A DNA stretch of 64,000 bases from Volvariella volvacea V23 (lineage: Eukaryota; Basidiomycota; Agaricomycetes; Agaricales; Pluteaceae): NCBI GenBank assembly GCA_000349905.1, contig KB722743.1, positions 959,420-1,023,419 of the forward strand. Reading direction: 5' to 3'. A program made the position numbers and the translations under genes. Below, piece by piece: positions 34,098-46,440 of this stretch (position 1 is the stretch's first letter; every line of letters begins with the position of its first letter). The notes under the pieces are model-generated. The model was given only the letters and a program-made list of their open reading frames with translations. It was not told where the DNA came from and ran no database searches.

Positions 34098-35655
34098 CCA
34101 GGCCAACAAGACTAAACGAAGGTGGGAGGATCGTGGATGGCAGTAGTATGGACAAGGGTGCGTTCATGAACGCATGAAGGGTGACGCTCGGAGCGGGATG
34201 GATGAGGGGTGTGTCGGTAAGGATGGAGGAGTATGTAACGCAAACCTTGTGGCCGCGCGGGTTTGAAAAAGACGGATGGGGCAGGAGTATGGTAGCAGCA
34301 TCCGATATCAATGAGCCCTTTTTTCGGACTTTTGGGATGATTTGATTGGAAGGGAGGGGGAGCCATGGAACTTGTTCCCCGGTTCGTGAAGTGTCGAGCT
34401 GGGTGGCATCAAGTTCTCCACGCCAAAAATATCGCGGTGGAATCTTGATTTCGGTTGAACATATCAAGTGACCCACCCGCATGGGCTCGTCCTTGGCGGC
34501 CAGCAAACATACACAGACTCCCCACCCTCTCATCATAAATTACACCAGAAGCAGCGCCCACACCACGCGCAACCGATGCCCTCTCCCTGTCTCCTTTCAA
34601 ATCCTGCACGAGCTGGCCGCCCAAACCATTTCTCCCGCTTCTCGCCCCATCATCCTGCTGTCTCCCAGCCCACGCGCGGTACTGCAGCACAGCCCTTCAG
34701 ACTGAATAGGACGGAAAATCAAGGCTTTTTGCATTTCATTTGCATGCCGGGTAAATCCACGATGGACACGGAAGATGTGACGAGTCGGAAGGTCGGGAGA
34801 AGGGGACCACGACTGGCCTACTTCTCCAGCCTCTGAACCAATTCACTCAAACCCCGCTTCCGAGACACCCTTGGCCTTGGTGTCGCGTCCGCGTTAATTT
34901 ATCTGGCGATGCTGATGTAGTCAAGTCGGACAGCGTGATTACCACTGTATGCCTCGCTGATAAATGAATGAGCTACGTTTATTGTGCAGTACCATAATTG
35001 CGTCGAGAGATGGTTACCTCGAACCTTCCCCAACAGCAGGACTGATCATCAGCCAATCTGACATGACATCGGTGAGCGAACTGTTGTGTTCCCCATATGC
35101 CACCCCGCTCTTGTCGACGTCTTCACACACGCGTTGTTGACATTTTGCTTCATGACACGACGCTTGTTGTTTCAATGTTAACCCGCGCTTGCTCGCTTAG
35201 AGCGTGGCTTCGCGTTCGGCGGGCGTGGTGATAAAGATCTATGGATGGAGCTTGTCAAGTTCCACCCTACCACCATGATCTGCCAAGCGACCCAGTGAGT
35301 CTTCGAGAACCGTGCAGCCAGCTAATCTAGCCAGCTGCAAGGCTTTGCACTGGCTTCGCTTCTCCCGAGAGAATTGCCTCATTCAAAGCTTAAATGCCGG
35401 TCTCGCTCTGGTGTCGCCGTGCTAATGGGAGAGACGTGACCCAAGTGCAGCCTCTTGGCATTCTTACTAGTGAGAGGGGTGTGCAAGGGTGGCAACCGAG
35501 TTGAGTGACAAGTCCAGACGAGGAGAGCCGGTATCGCAGTCGGGTCATCAGTTGCAGCACACGAAAATTCAATCAATAATGATATGATTGCATTCAAGAG
35601 CTATTAATATGTAGATGGGGATATCAGCTCAAAGCTCAATCTAGGATATACGTCA
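34098..35655. other. Intergenic region of 1.6 kb without a gene
   Basis: Contains the promoter of the DUF6534 gene and the 3' region of the ER DnaJ gene. Frames such as 34468-34836 are Pro/His/Arg-rich with no family resemblance and no splice-compatible neighbours, so I call nothing here. Confidence 0.55.
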
Positions 35656-37315
35656 CTAGAGCTCGTCATGGGTCGTTCCAAAAGCTTTAAACGCCTCGGC
35701 GAGTTCTACAGATTCATTGCGTCCAATTAGTACAGGGCGAGGGCAATGGTGGGGGAGAGCGACATACTCCGACGTGCAGATGGCGAGACCTCTTTGGGTA
35801 GGACGACGTTGTATTGAACGAACAAGTCTCCATGTCCAGTCGCTTCAAAGTTGGGCATGCCTTCGTCCTCTATTACTTGGACGAAGCCTAGTAGGGTATG
35901 AGAAAGTGCAGTGCAAAAGAACAATGACTGTCCTTACCTGGCTGAGTGACACCTCTCCGCTCGAGTTTAACGATATGACCATCCAGATGTGTGATGTTCC
36001 TCTCAAACCCGAGAAGCGCCTAAGATCACAATGTCATTCCCAACGTTGACGCAGAGAATACAACAAACTCACCTCATCAACACCAATAGTCTCTGTCCAG
36101 TACAAGCTGCTTTCCTTCCTTCTCCAACCGCCTCTGTCCTTCTTACTTCGGACTCTCAAGATGATATCACCAGCCTCATACTCGGGACTCTCATCCGCTT
36201 CTCCTTCGAAGACGACGTGATGACCTTCAGGCATGCCGGGAGAGATGTCGAGTGTATAGGACGCCGTATAATCCATGACTTTGTGACCACCGCAATGGGG
36301 ACATTTCTTGACAATGACTCGACCACGACCACCGCATTCATTACACGATACCTGACTTTGTGCAAACATACCAGGGAAGATCTGGACTGGATTTGTATAT
36401 AGTAATGAAAGCAACGTAGAGCCTTACCTGTTGCTTCACTATCTTGACACCAGAACCGCCACAGGACGAACAGGTATGAATATCACCGTCCGACGCGGCA
36501 CCAGATCCCCTACAGTGATCACAAAGGATCTTCTTTTTAACCTTGAACTGCTGGAGCATGAGTATTTGACGAAATTTTTGGCAGACAGGAAACGCACATC
36601 AACGCTTGCACCTTCGTACCTGGAAAAAGGTCACTATCGTTCAGGAAATGACACGGGGTGCCGCTCACATGTCTCCAAGCTCGACCTCAAAGTCAATCGT
36701 AGACGATGGCCCTCTACGTGCCTGTTGGGCATGACCTACTTCGATTCAGTCACTCATCCTCTGAGCACTGCGGCAACTACCCACCACCAAAGAAGCTCTG
36801 GAAGATGTCGAAAGGGTTGCCCGCCTGCTGACCTCCCTCATGGGCTTTTAGGCCCTCCTAAATGGAAATGAACAACTTGTCTTTAGGGTCTCTGCGACAT
36901 TGCCTCACCTCGCCATAGCGGTCGTATATTTGGCGTTTCTGTAGCATGCAATTAGGACGACTCGGGTCGGAATACGGCGCAACATACTGAAGGATCTGAT
37001 AGGACTTCGTATGCTGCAAAAATGTCAAACAGGCGCTCGAGCGGTGTCACAGGCCACACACCATGGGCTATCTCCACAAACTTGCCCTCTGCCTCGGGGT
37101 CCTTGTTCTTGTCTGGGTGGTATTTCTTGCTGAGCTTCCTGTAGGCAGTTCTGATGTCTTTTTCCGATGCCGACTTGTGCACTGTGTGGATGTGAGCGCA
37201 GTTCTACGGCTTACGGATGACACGCACGTCCCAGGACCTTGTACAGGTCAGCGGCGGACACAAAGGTGGCGAGAAAGAGAAGAGTAAAGAGGCTGAACGT
37301 GGAGAAGGCAACCAT
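35656..37315 (-). CDS. SCJ1: ER-lumenal DnaJ/Hsp40 cochaperone (Scj1/ERdj3), HDEL tagged
   Basis: Twelve minus-strand exons: 37315..37228, 37181..37062, 37013..36988, 36938..36909, 36857..36785, 36738..36669, 36619..36598, 36550..36428, 36381..36073, 36019..35938, 35887..35768 and 35705..35656, about 370 residues. A signal peptide ([20 protein letters not shown]) precedes a J domain with [17 protein letters not shown], where HPD stimulates the ATPase of the ER Hsp70 Kar2/BiP. A G/F-rich stretch, then a zinc-finger-like region with four CxxCxG-type motifs ([30 protein letters not shown]) and the C-terminal substrate domain ([17 protein letters not shown]) follow. The protein ends HDEL, the ER retrieval signal. 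All parts are intact. Its start is only 140 bp from the divergent gene at 37456. Confidence 0.94.
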
Positions 37316-37455
37316 GGAGAGAGTGGAGGAGTATTGGGGACAGAGAGTTCTGGCTCATACGTGTCCAAGTGTCACGCGAAATGTGCGATCGGGCCTTCCA
37401 AAAGAGGAAAGTGCCTTTGGGATCAACCTCCAGTCTCTCCGTCGTTTTCAGTCCG
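37316..37455. promoter_or_regulatory. Compact bidirectional promoter, SCJ1 and mitochondrial-type gene
   Basis: Only 140 bp separate the two start codons. Both 5' UTRs and core promoters must fit or overlap here. Sequence contains GGACAC/GTGTCC-like and CACGCG elements but no TATA box that I can support. Confidence 0.55.
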
Positions 37456-39160
37456 ATGTTGGGCAGCCTCCGTCTTGCATCTCGCCCCGTCCCCCCGCGT
37501 CTCGCCTCAAGACTCTACTCCTCGCGCTCGCCCACGTACCCCTTCAGCAATCTCAGAGGTTCATCTCCTCCTTCTCCGTCCGTTGCCCGTTAATCGTGTG
37601 CTTTCCCAGCTTTCCCCTTTGCCATATCCCCGCAGGATGCCATCGTGCAGTTGGGGCCATTTGCCTCAGTGACCTGCATGTTCAATGGCCTCCTCGGCTC
37701 CCTGGGCGCTCGCTTTCTGCCCGGGTTTGGCTTCGAGCCGTTGAAACCCGTACGAATTACGCCCGTCTATTTCCCCGCCTGGATTATAGATGCCGAAGTT
37801 CAAGCAAGCGTCCACCTCTCCCATGGGGAGGAGTCACAACAGGTGAGATGCGCCACCTCATCCTGCGATACCCGCTAGTGCTGAGAATGTGCCAAGCAAA
37901 CTGCTGCTGTTCACTTTGTGGATTCGTGCGTCTAGTACTCCCTTGTATCGTGCATTCCCTCATCCATAGGGACTCACCAGGTATCTCCCAGGTACCTTTG
38001 CCCTCTCTCTATCCATCCAGTCGCTGAAAGCGTGCCCTTTTAGGAAATGAATTCAAAGTGCTTTCCTCCCTCTCGTTTTGGACCAAAACGGCACGACATA
38101 CCGAAACCGTGCCATTCACAGAAGAGCTCACTCACCAGTTCGGTCAACAAGTCTCTCTAATCCCCTATACCGTCTCCCCGTTCTCTTTGATCGACGCTGC
38201 CCGTTCCTCGTCATACATCGACGCGACTATTGATGATGACTTTCGATATATACCCTCGTCTGTGAAATGCAACATGGTGTGGTCGATTCGTGTTTCTGTA
38301 GTTTTTCATATTCATTTGCATAATCCCTTAGTTCGCCGCCTACCCCATGCTAATCCCCCTCTACCTCGCCCAATACGAGCTCATACTCCCAAGTAAAACC
38401 TATTACGTGACCTTGGGTATAGAGGCGTACACAGACAAGGTGCGCATCCGTTATCATATCCACAACCCTTTCGCTGAACACTTCCTCTAACAGGGCCGAG
38501 TGTTCTCGGAGCGACTTGGCGCAGAACCTGGCGCCGCTCTCCGCGAACACTTCCAAAACGCGCCTTCCGCATTCGTCAAATTCACACACGCCCTCGACAA
38601 CATCGAGATCCAATTCCTCCGCGGAACGCCCTCACCAGCATCCAACATCCCCGCTCTCATGATCATGGACCCAGGGAAGAGGTTGGCCCCGACGCTGGAG
38701 AGTTGGTTGGATGAAAAGCTGCAGACTGCTGGTTCGATCGAGCAGTTGGCGCAGTTGAGTCCGGATGTGATTAGTGACGAGGATCCGAGAGTGAGAGAGT
38801 ATACTACGGAGGAGACGTTGAAGACTAGGAATTGGATGGCGCTTGGAGCTGAGTTGTGGACTATCAGGTCCATAGTTGGTGTGAGTCTCATCTACTTGAT
38901 TCGCCTTTTGTGCTCATGGATTGCGCTAGGCCATGGAGCATGCGGACCCTGAGCAAGCCCGAGTATTCTCAATAGGCCTGGGAAGCGGCAACTTTAGGGG
39001 CCAGACGGTTGGGAATTTGGTGAAGGGTTTGAGAGACAACGAAACCGCGATTCGAACAAGACGAGAGGAATTAAAGCCCGAATGGTGGAAGCAATGGGAG
39101 GAAAAGTCTCAAGGGGTGTCACCTGAGTCTCCCAAACCATACGCGTCGGAGTCGTCATAA
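37456..39160 (+). CDS. Conserved-type protein of unknown function, probably mitochondrial
   Basis: Exons 37456..37558, 37610..37842, 37970..37991 (22 nt), 38044..38276, 38332..38439, 38494..38880 and 38930..39160 give 438 residues. The N-terminus (MLGSLRLASRPVPPRLASRL followed by YSSR) is rich in Arg and Ser without acids, a classic mitochondrial presequence. Then come FPFAISPQDAIVQLGPFAS, a segment GFGFEPLKPVRITPVYFPAW, and a short hydrophobic stretch FAAYPMLIPLYLAQYEL. The C-terminal half is soluble and ends in KPEWWKQWEEKSQG. I do not recognise the family. The clean splicing of seven exons and the strong presequence argue that it is a real gene. Its tight head-to-head pairing with an ER chaperone may be only gene density. 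Confidence 0.8.
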
Positions 39161-39543
39161 TGCTTTAGAGTGCTTTCGTTTGTTCTCCCTCCCTCCCTTT
39201 GCTCAGCCTCATTAATTAGACTCGCCTTATCTCACACGCATGCAGTTTGTTATCAACTGTATTAGTCCACAATCTACATCGGAAAAACTGACTCGATCAG
39301 TCCAGAAGGGCTGGCTAGGAAATGTCCCATAGTAACTACGGAGTGGGTGCGTATAAGCAGTAGCATCAAAATACACGAGAAGGGTGTGATGTGTGACAAC
39401 TTGTGCTAAGTATCAGCTATAAACGAAAGAAGGACATGTGTTGAAAAAGATCGGCAGCAAGTGGTGCTAGTAATTCAATAACTTAGAAGACACTGACGAT
39501 AATGTCCAGGGAATAGTGTCTGGTCCGGCTCTAGAATAGCAGA

Positions 39544-42143
39544 TCAAAACAACAACAGAGGTGCTACCAACGATAGCATGATCGTCCATACCCATGATTG
39601 AGACCCTAAACGACACGAAGTTGCCGCACTACTCCAACCGGGTGGAACACCCAACGTATACAAAGCCAAGGAATACGTTGAAGTTGTAGTGCTAACCTCT
39701 CCTTGGTCATCTGTTGTCACGATCACCGTCACCGTCGGCTCAGGTTCGACGACCGGCAGTGCAGAGGCGTTGAACTGGTCTGGTTGTCGTAGGATAGGCG
39801 AATATGTGCTCGTGGCAAGCTCTGAAGTAACAATTCCACCGATAGATGCGGGGATGGACGTATTGAATGCGTAGGGAGGGGCGGTGGTCACTGACGTTGG
39901 AGTTGGGAGAAGGAAGTTGGGTAGGGTTGTGGGGATTGTGGCGGATTCGGAAGAGAAGAAGGACGAGAGGGCTTCTGGTGATGGAAGGGTGAGAGATGAC
40001 GAGTTGTAGAGGGGGTAAAAGCCTATTAAGGGAGGTTCTTGTGCGTTGATGCCATAACTGTATATCGAGTACACAGTGCGCAAGAAGGGCGTGCCTGGAG
40101 CAGGTGATGTTGAGAAAGCCATCCATATATGCTAAGAAAGGCTTACCGAATTGCCAGTCTAATCCATCAGAATGGGAAGGCTGTCCACGGGGCCATGACA
40201 AGCAAAGGTTGGTGTTTCCCTCGGCAGGTCCAATCAAGTAGTCAGTGGGAAGAAGGGTATAGTTGAGACCACTATCAAGAGCATTAGTGCCTTCTACCTT
40301 GAAAATATGACGGGTACCCACCCGAACTGGAACGACATCACAGTATCAGTATTGCAGGGTACTACCCACTGCCCAACTGTGAAATGAATTAGTGAAGCTT
40401 TGCAATGCGGTAGTAGACCTACTTGAATCATCCACGAGTCGTGCACCGCTAATCGACGCATAGAGACGGGCCACCTGGTATGCGGTTAGTATACACACAG
40501 CGAGCCCAAAACATGTGCCTTACATCTCGATACGGTCCATAGATGCCTGATGCTCCGCTATGCCATGTCAGGACCCTTCATGAATCAGTTTAACAACGAT
40601 CGAATGCTTACATGTCTATCAGTGCATACGAGAGGTTGTTGGTGATCTCTGGGTATGTGGGTTCCGGGACGAAGCTACTATTGTCAGCCTAAACATTGCA
40701 TTAGTGTGAATGTGCTTTGCAGTGGCAGCACTTACTGCAAATGAGTCCAATGGTACCGACCAGTGGAGGTACCCAGAGACATTCCTCTCAGTACCAAATG
40801 GTGGGAATTGGACAACAGGGTTCCATCCGATCAAGGAAACGTTCTTTACGACTGATCCATCAATAGCACCTGCGAGATTCAGGAAAAGTGGAACGTATCA
40901 GCTTTCTTGCGCCCGCACTGGGGATCCCGGGTGAACCAACTCACCCAACGAGAGAGAACCAGAACTGTTGCGGGTTAAGCTAACGCCAAAAAGTGGATAT
41001 TCTAGCTGCCCTTGTTGAGCCAAAGCGACAAAGAATGGCGTTGCTAATTACAGCCTATTAGCATTGTTCTGAGGATCAAGACTATCAAAACCCACAATTG
41101 GCCACCAACGACGAAATTGAAGAAAGACGCGGGAACCCAAGTCCGAGAATGCCACTGGTCTCATCAGTGAAAGTGACGTTACACTCCGAGATAAGCGCTA
41201 AGGTGCGGTTGTCCGCAGCAGAACACAATAGTATTACGACAAACCATTAGTCAAACGTGCACTGGGCTCAAGAACGTCCTGATTGAACGTGTCTGGTCCA
41301 CTCACCGAAAGTCTGGTTTGTCACCGTCAGATTGGCTAAATGCACGGTCTCCCGCGCAATAAACCCCGAGGCAACTGGGTATGCGTGCATTGTCAGCAAC
41401 ATGCCAGGCTATCGTCCCTCAAAGCGATGAGCCCAACATACCTGTACCATCGGCATAGCTGGCCACAAAGTTCGTCTGATTTCCATTAACCTCCAAAAAT
41501 GTGGGACTATCGTATGCCAATGGGTATTTGGGTGCTCCATCACATAATCCCTCCGTGCATTCGGACGACATTATCCACAAATCTGAAGATGCAGTGTCGA
41601 GTGCCACACGGAAACTGATTTCGCCTGTCCGTATTACCGAATAATATGACCTACACGCAGGTATTGAGCTCAGATTGAGTATACAGACGCACGAAGTGAA
41701 TTACTCAACTGTTTGTCTGCTGAGAATGCCAGTGGTGTCAATCCAGCATGAGTAGTATCAACAGCGGCTGTTGAGTTGGATATAAGTTCATCCTCAGGCG
41801 CCCTAGTAGCAGTCGCGGTTGAGGTATCGGTGTTGGTATCACTGGTACTCCCCTCCAAGTCCAAATTTGAACTTCCTCCCTCCCCAGTGTCCCCTTCAGT
41901 GGCCTGAGGACCACGAGCCACAAAGCGCTGCATGGGTAATATCACTGGCTGAGCAGCACCCAATGACTTCTTTGCCAAGGCCTCTCCCATTAACCTCACT
42001 TCATTGCGACGACGGACAATTTGTTGGAGCTGTGAAGGTGAAGCAGACGCCGATCCCTCGACGAATTCAACTCCTACGCCCAGAATCGAAAGCAGCATTA
42101 GGAGCAGCATGAGCACGCTCTGGGAATAAGCTCCGGGTATCAT
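39544..42143 (-). CDS. Aspartic protease (A1 family) with GPI-type tail and variant active sites
   Basis: Minus-strand exons 42143..41710, 41650..41442, 41374..41306, 41197..41096, 41043..40945, 40869..40736, 40688..40612, 40557..40524, 40474..40423, 40376..40322, 40271..40147 and 40094..39544, about 646 residues. A signal peptide (SVLMLLLMLLSILGVGVEF) and a Ser/Thr-rich propeptide-like region precede the pepsin fold. First catalytic motif: VALDTASSDLWIMSSEC; second: ALIDIGASGIYGPYRD. Both aspartates are present, but the usual DTG is DTA and DIG. Later family marks are WVVPCNTDTVMSFQFG, LPTDYLIGP and PFLRTVYSIYSYGI. The tail is Ser/Thr-rich and closes with a hydrophobic end (WVWTIMLSLVAPLLLF), a GPI-type signal. 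Likely a cell-surface yapsin-like protein; whether it is active is open. Exons 10-11 may be off by two bases. Confidence 0.87.
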
Positions 42144-43080
42144 CTTGAGAGCGTTATTGTGATGGCTGGTGCAATTGGAATGCTCTTTTGGGTTTGGCAC
42201 TTTAAGAGAGATGCATTCGGTTATGTGCGGACGTGGGATGTTGTGAAGACAGTTGCTATGCAGAAGGGCTGTTGGCTTTGGTGGCGGTGGCGAAGTAAAA
42301 GCAAAAGGGAGTGTAGAGGGTTGACGAAAAGTTAGGAAGATGTGGCAGGTGCAGAGGAAGAAGGGAAGGTAGGCGCTGGAATGAAGGTGATATATATATA
42401 GTCTATAGCTTGGCGTTTGGAGGCTTGGGGAGGCCGCAGCTCCCGAAGCGTTTTAGAACAACTTGGGTGACTTGGACAAGATTTATTCTTGGGTGCGGGT
42501 TGAGCGCTGTACCAGTGCACCGCGTTGTGTTATGCAGAGAACTCGGTAACCATGTCCACATCATTTCCATCTTCAAATGGGGTTAGGTGATGCAATGCTC
42601 AGTGCGCGTGCCATCCTCCGCTTTGTTCTTCCGTCTTAATGACCAGTGAAACAAACACATTTCCAAGTGGGTGCAAGACTACATGGTGAAAAATAATACA
42701 TCCTATGGGCAGACGGGGAGACGATAAAGAAAAGGAGAGACGAAGGGTCGAATGACATTCGCAAAGGAAGAAAGCTCGAAGGCGGGGCTTTGAAAACGAA
42801 AGGCTCGAAGGGGAAGTTAAATGAACAGTAACACCTAGACTATTGGTAAATGTAGGATCTTAACTTTCGTAGTAAGAAGACGGGACGGGGCAAACCAGAT
42901 AACTTGTATAGAGAAGGAGTGTGATAAGAAAACACGCAAGAGCGAAGAAAGGTGGCCATACCGGTAGCTCCTAGTCCGAGTCAACTGTTAATGATAGTAT
43001 AAAAAGAGGTAAAAGAGGCAATAGCTGTTGGCTACTGGAAATTCAAAACAAGTACTAAAGGGAGGCGAAGTGGAGGCCGT
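42144..43080. other. Intergenic region of 0.9 kb
   Basis: Promoter of the aspartic protease and 3' region of the RasGAP gene. A TATATATATA tract lies near 42391-42400. No gene was seen. Confidence 0.5.
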
Positions 43081-45923
43081 CTATCGCTTGGCGAAAACTT
43101 TCTTCAACAATCCAAGTACTTTAGGTACGTTCAGCTGGACGTATTCAAGGTCGAGTAGGTGTTTATTGTCCTTTTGCTGTATAGCGGATTAGAAACCAAC
43201 CGTCAGCAACACTTGTGGTCAGCGACGGCATAGGATTGTACAAACCTTCTCCAGCAAATCGTCTATCTTGAGGTCCATTTCAAGGATGGCTTTCTCGCGT
43301 CCCTTGTAGTGCAGGGCAATAATGAACGTCCCAGGAGTGGGCGAGGTGATGTTGAAGTAGATATTCGGTCGCCTGTAAAGATTCCTTTTAGTCGTTTGGA
43401 GATGAGACGCTCGAAACCGCGACGCACCTGTTATCTGGAACATTACTCTCAACAATAATGCCCTCCTTCTCCAATTGAGCGTGGGTGAACCTATATGGAC
43501 CGAGCACCACGGCCTTAGCCGGCTTCTTCTCCTTTCCACCGACCGTTACGACTCCCACACCAGTCGTACTACCTTTCTCCTTTGAAGCCGTTAACCTAAC
43601 GTTTTGCAGATACGCCTTGTATTGTTCTAATTGACCTCGCATATAATTGTTGTGATCGCAGATGGTCTTGTAGACTGCTTCCAATGACTTGGTCTCCAAA
43701 ACCACCTTCTCTCTGAGGTTCCCAAGATGCACGAGTTCCGCTCCCACTTCTTCTTGCATCAGCTTATAGCCATCAGAAGCATCCACCACCTTCAACTCTT
43801 CCAACTCCCTAAGCATCTCCTTGACTTTAATCCCCTTCCGTACCAGCATCCCGTCCTTGCTTGTCGCCGCTCGTTCTGCAATGGCCGCAAGGTTGTATGG
43901 ACGCTTCTCGACTGCGTGCGGGATTGAACGGACAAGTTGGACGAAAATAGACTTGGTTTCCATGTAAAGCATATCAGCAGATGATACCGAGTCCATTAAT
44001 GCACTCTGAATATCCTGTACTGGCGTTTCCCAACGGCTGTATAGTGGTAGATCGATTGTTCGATTCTCTTTGCGTGGTACTTGAGGGGGGGCTGGGCCGA
44101 GCTCATCTGTGAGTATTCGAAGGTGTTGTTTCTCATTCGGTGACTGCATAATGCCTAAGACGTAAAGAACAATGCTGAGGAATGAGGGATGCACAGACCA
44201 GCGTCTCGATATGCTGAAGGATCAGCGAGTGCGTGTTGTACAGCTCGTTTAAGGTGATATGAATCATCAAATCCTTCTTTGAAAGTGCCATGTATTGGTC
44301 CATCTGTTGGTGCTGTAAGCGACTGTACAAGGAATCTCAAGGGCGTGCAATTCACCTCCAATGACTCGTAGAAATCTCCAACCTCGCAAAGATTATTAAG
44401 GAATTGATTGATACGAGCCTTATTATTTTCAACAAAAGGATTTAGTGTCATCATATATGCTTCCTTAGCGTATGATGGCTTGTTGGCCAAATTCTGCAGC
44501 ATCTTAGCGATCTGAGGGTCTGTATGATTAGCTGGTGGCCACCAAAATGAATTCCGTCACAAACCAAAGTAAGCGTCCGGCGCGGGTGCTTCGCTGGTAC
44601 GCCTTCTACGAGCATATATGCTTGAGGTGTAACAATAGCGGGGTTGATAAACCGAAGGAAGAAGAAACCACCAATAAGAGAGCAGATGGCATAATCGCTA
44701 GCTTCAGGGTATTTACGCTGCAGAGTGGATGAGTTCATACTATAATAGCGTAGCCATCAGATTCGTACTCGTGTTAGACTCCTGATTTGCTTGCATATCC
44801 ATCTAATTCCGTAGGGAACACTTTCCATGCTCTCGATGATAGTAACAAGGAAGCTGTTGGCAATCTCCATGAGCATCATCAGACGTGGTGCAATAATTTC
44901 CTCCACGTCTTTGTTCTCAGCAGCCACTTCAGGAGGTACACCTCGAGGTAAGTTCGGTGGAAGTGAACCTGTCTCCTCCTCAATTTGGTTAATCATTTGC
45001 TCGTATACCTGAAATTAGAAATCGCCATGCGCAATTGAGTTGCCCTGAGGGGAGAGACCCCTATAGATGATTTAGCGTACCTTAACCGGATTAATCTCGA
45101 GGTTGAGGTCCTTGTGTTCGATAAGGCTATTGATACGTTCAGCAAGAACGCTCTTGAGATAACTTTGTCCTGGTCCTCGGCGGGTATATGTTGTCATCAT
45201 ACGGGAAACAGGGGTATTAGCACGAAGAAGGGAACCGAATTCGGTGGCGGTTTCGAATTGAGCAGACAAAACTGATTGGAACATGGTGAGGAGCAGGTGC
45301 TCCTCACGACTTTCGTATTGATTTCCGTAAAGCGTAAACATGACGGTTTGAAGGAGGGTGTCAATCTCTGACAATGAGACGAGTCGGCAGAGTGCAGCTA
45401 TGTGACGGGGTTCGGATTGTAGGAGAAAAAATAGGTTCGAGTACTGTTGGAGCTTGCGTTCATCGGGATATGCTCCTTCATTGGGATCAACTTCTTCAAG
45501 TGTTCGTTCTACCTCACGTTGCTATAAACACATTCTCCATGAGAAATGTATACTGTAAATGGATGGACAACGGTTATTGACCTCATCAAGCGCCATTCGA
45601 TTTTGGATTAGCAGTGCAATCCTCGAATCGAGATAGCGTACGTCGCGTTCCAGGACAAAGTTTTTCTTGGACTGAGCGGAAATCTTGGCCTTGAGTTCTC
45701 GAAGACGCTTTTGGGCTATTTTGGGAAGGATGAAAGATTGGAACCTGCAAAGTTTACTGGGATCAGGGACCGACTTACCTCTCGCAAGATCATCCTCAAC
45801 CTCGACATCCTGCTCGGCTGCCATGCTAAAGAGGGCAGTAACGCTATAGCGATTCGTATTGCGGTTTGTCAGGCGTCGACCGGACATGGTGCCGGGAGAA
45901 GTTGGCTGGTCCATGTAGGCCAT
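43081..45923 (-). CDS. Ras GTPase-activating protein, Gap1/Sar1 (IQGAP-related) type
   Basis: Ten minus-strand exons: 45923..45779, 45715..45582, 45521..45081, 45008..44769, 44717..44565, 44511..44356, 44303..44199, 44143..43428, 43372..43246 and 43176..43081, about 770 residues, close to the size of fission yeast Gap1. A coiled coil ([19 protein letters not shown]) precedes the RasGAP domain: [18 protein letters not shown] around the arginine-finger loop, and [20 protein letters not shown] with the FLRFINPA signature. The C-terminal RasGAP-C region contains [20 protein letters not shown] and [20 protein letters not shown]. There are no calponin or IQ motifs, so it is not full IQGAP. It should switch off Ras signalling (mating, cAMP, polarity) at the plasma membrane. 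It diverges from RIM20 by 517 bp. Confidence 0.92.
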
Positions 45924-46440
45924 TTAAGAGTTGTGGGTCGTCTGGAAATAAAGCGAAACTGGTCGTGATGGTAGTTCAGATGGAAATAACGAGAAGCAAA
46001 GGGCAGCCCCAGCGCTGGAAGCGCAGCAACAGCGATAATGGGAGCTGGAGAATAAAGGGAATGGGGTTGGAGGAGTGGGAGGGGTATATGGGACGAGGAG
46101 AGACAAGAAATTGAGTGCCAACTATCGTCAAGAGGCTCGGCTTCTTCCTGGTACAGCCACCGAGCACTTGCCCACTGTCCCACCGCGACCGCTCACGATT
46201 TCTTCGCTACTAGCCTCGGTCCTGCCGCTTATTGTTCCTGCATTTCCACATCACCGTGTCCTAGCAGCCTTTCTCAATGGGCTTAACTCCAATTCTGACG
46301 CATGAGCCTGCCAATTATTGCATGCTCATTTGCTCGATTTAGTAACTTGTCACACCCAATCCTGTCACACTCCCCGATAACCTTTCCATGATGCTTCTTC
46401 AATCCACTTCATCGCACCCAACTTGCCTTTTCTCTCTCTC
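45924..46440. promoter_or_regulatory. Divergent promoter region, RasGAP and RIM20
   Basis: 517 bp between two divergent start codons. The RIM20 side is pyrimidine-rich just before its ATG. I see no specific binding site that I can support, and no PacC core cluster was evident. Confidence 0.5.

Noticed and set aside
34468..34836. 122-codon frame in a 1.6-kb intergenic region
   Set aside because: Low-complexity Pro/His/Arg composition, no partner exons and no recognisable domain.
37559..37609. Alternative donors at 37577 or 37585 for the mitochondrial-type gene
   Set aside because: They give a wrong phase or a 21-nt intron; the donor at 37559 yields a normal 51-nt intron.
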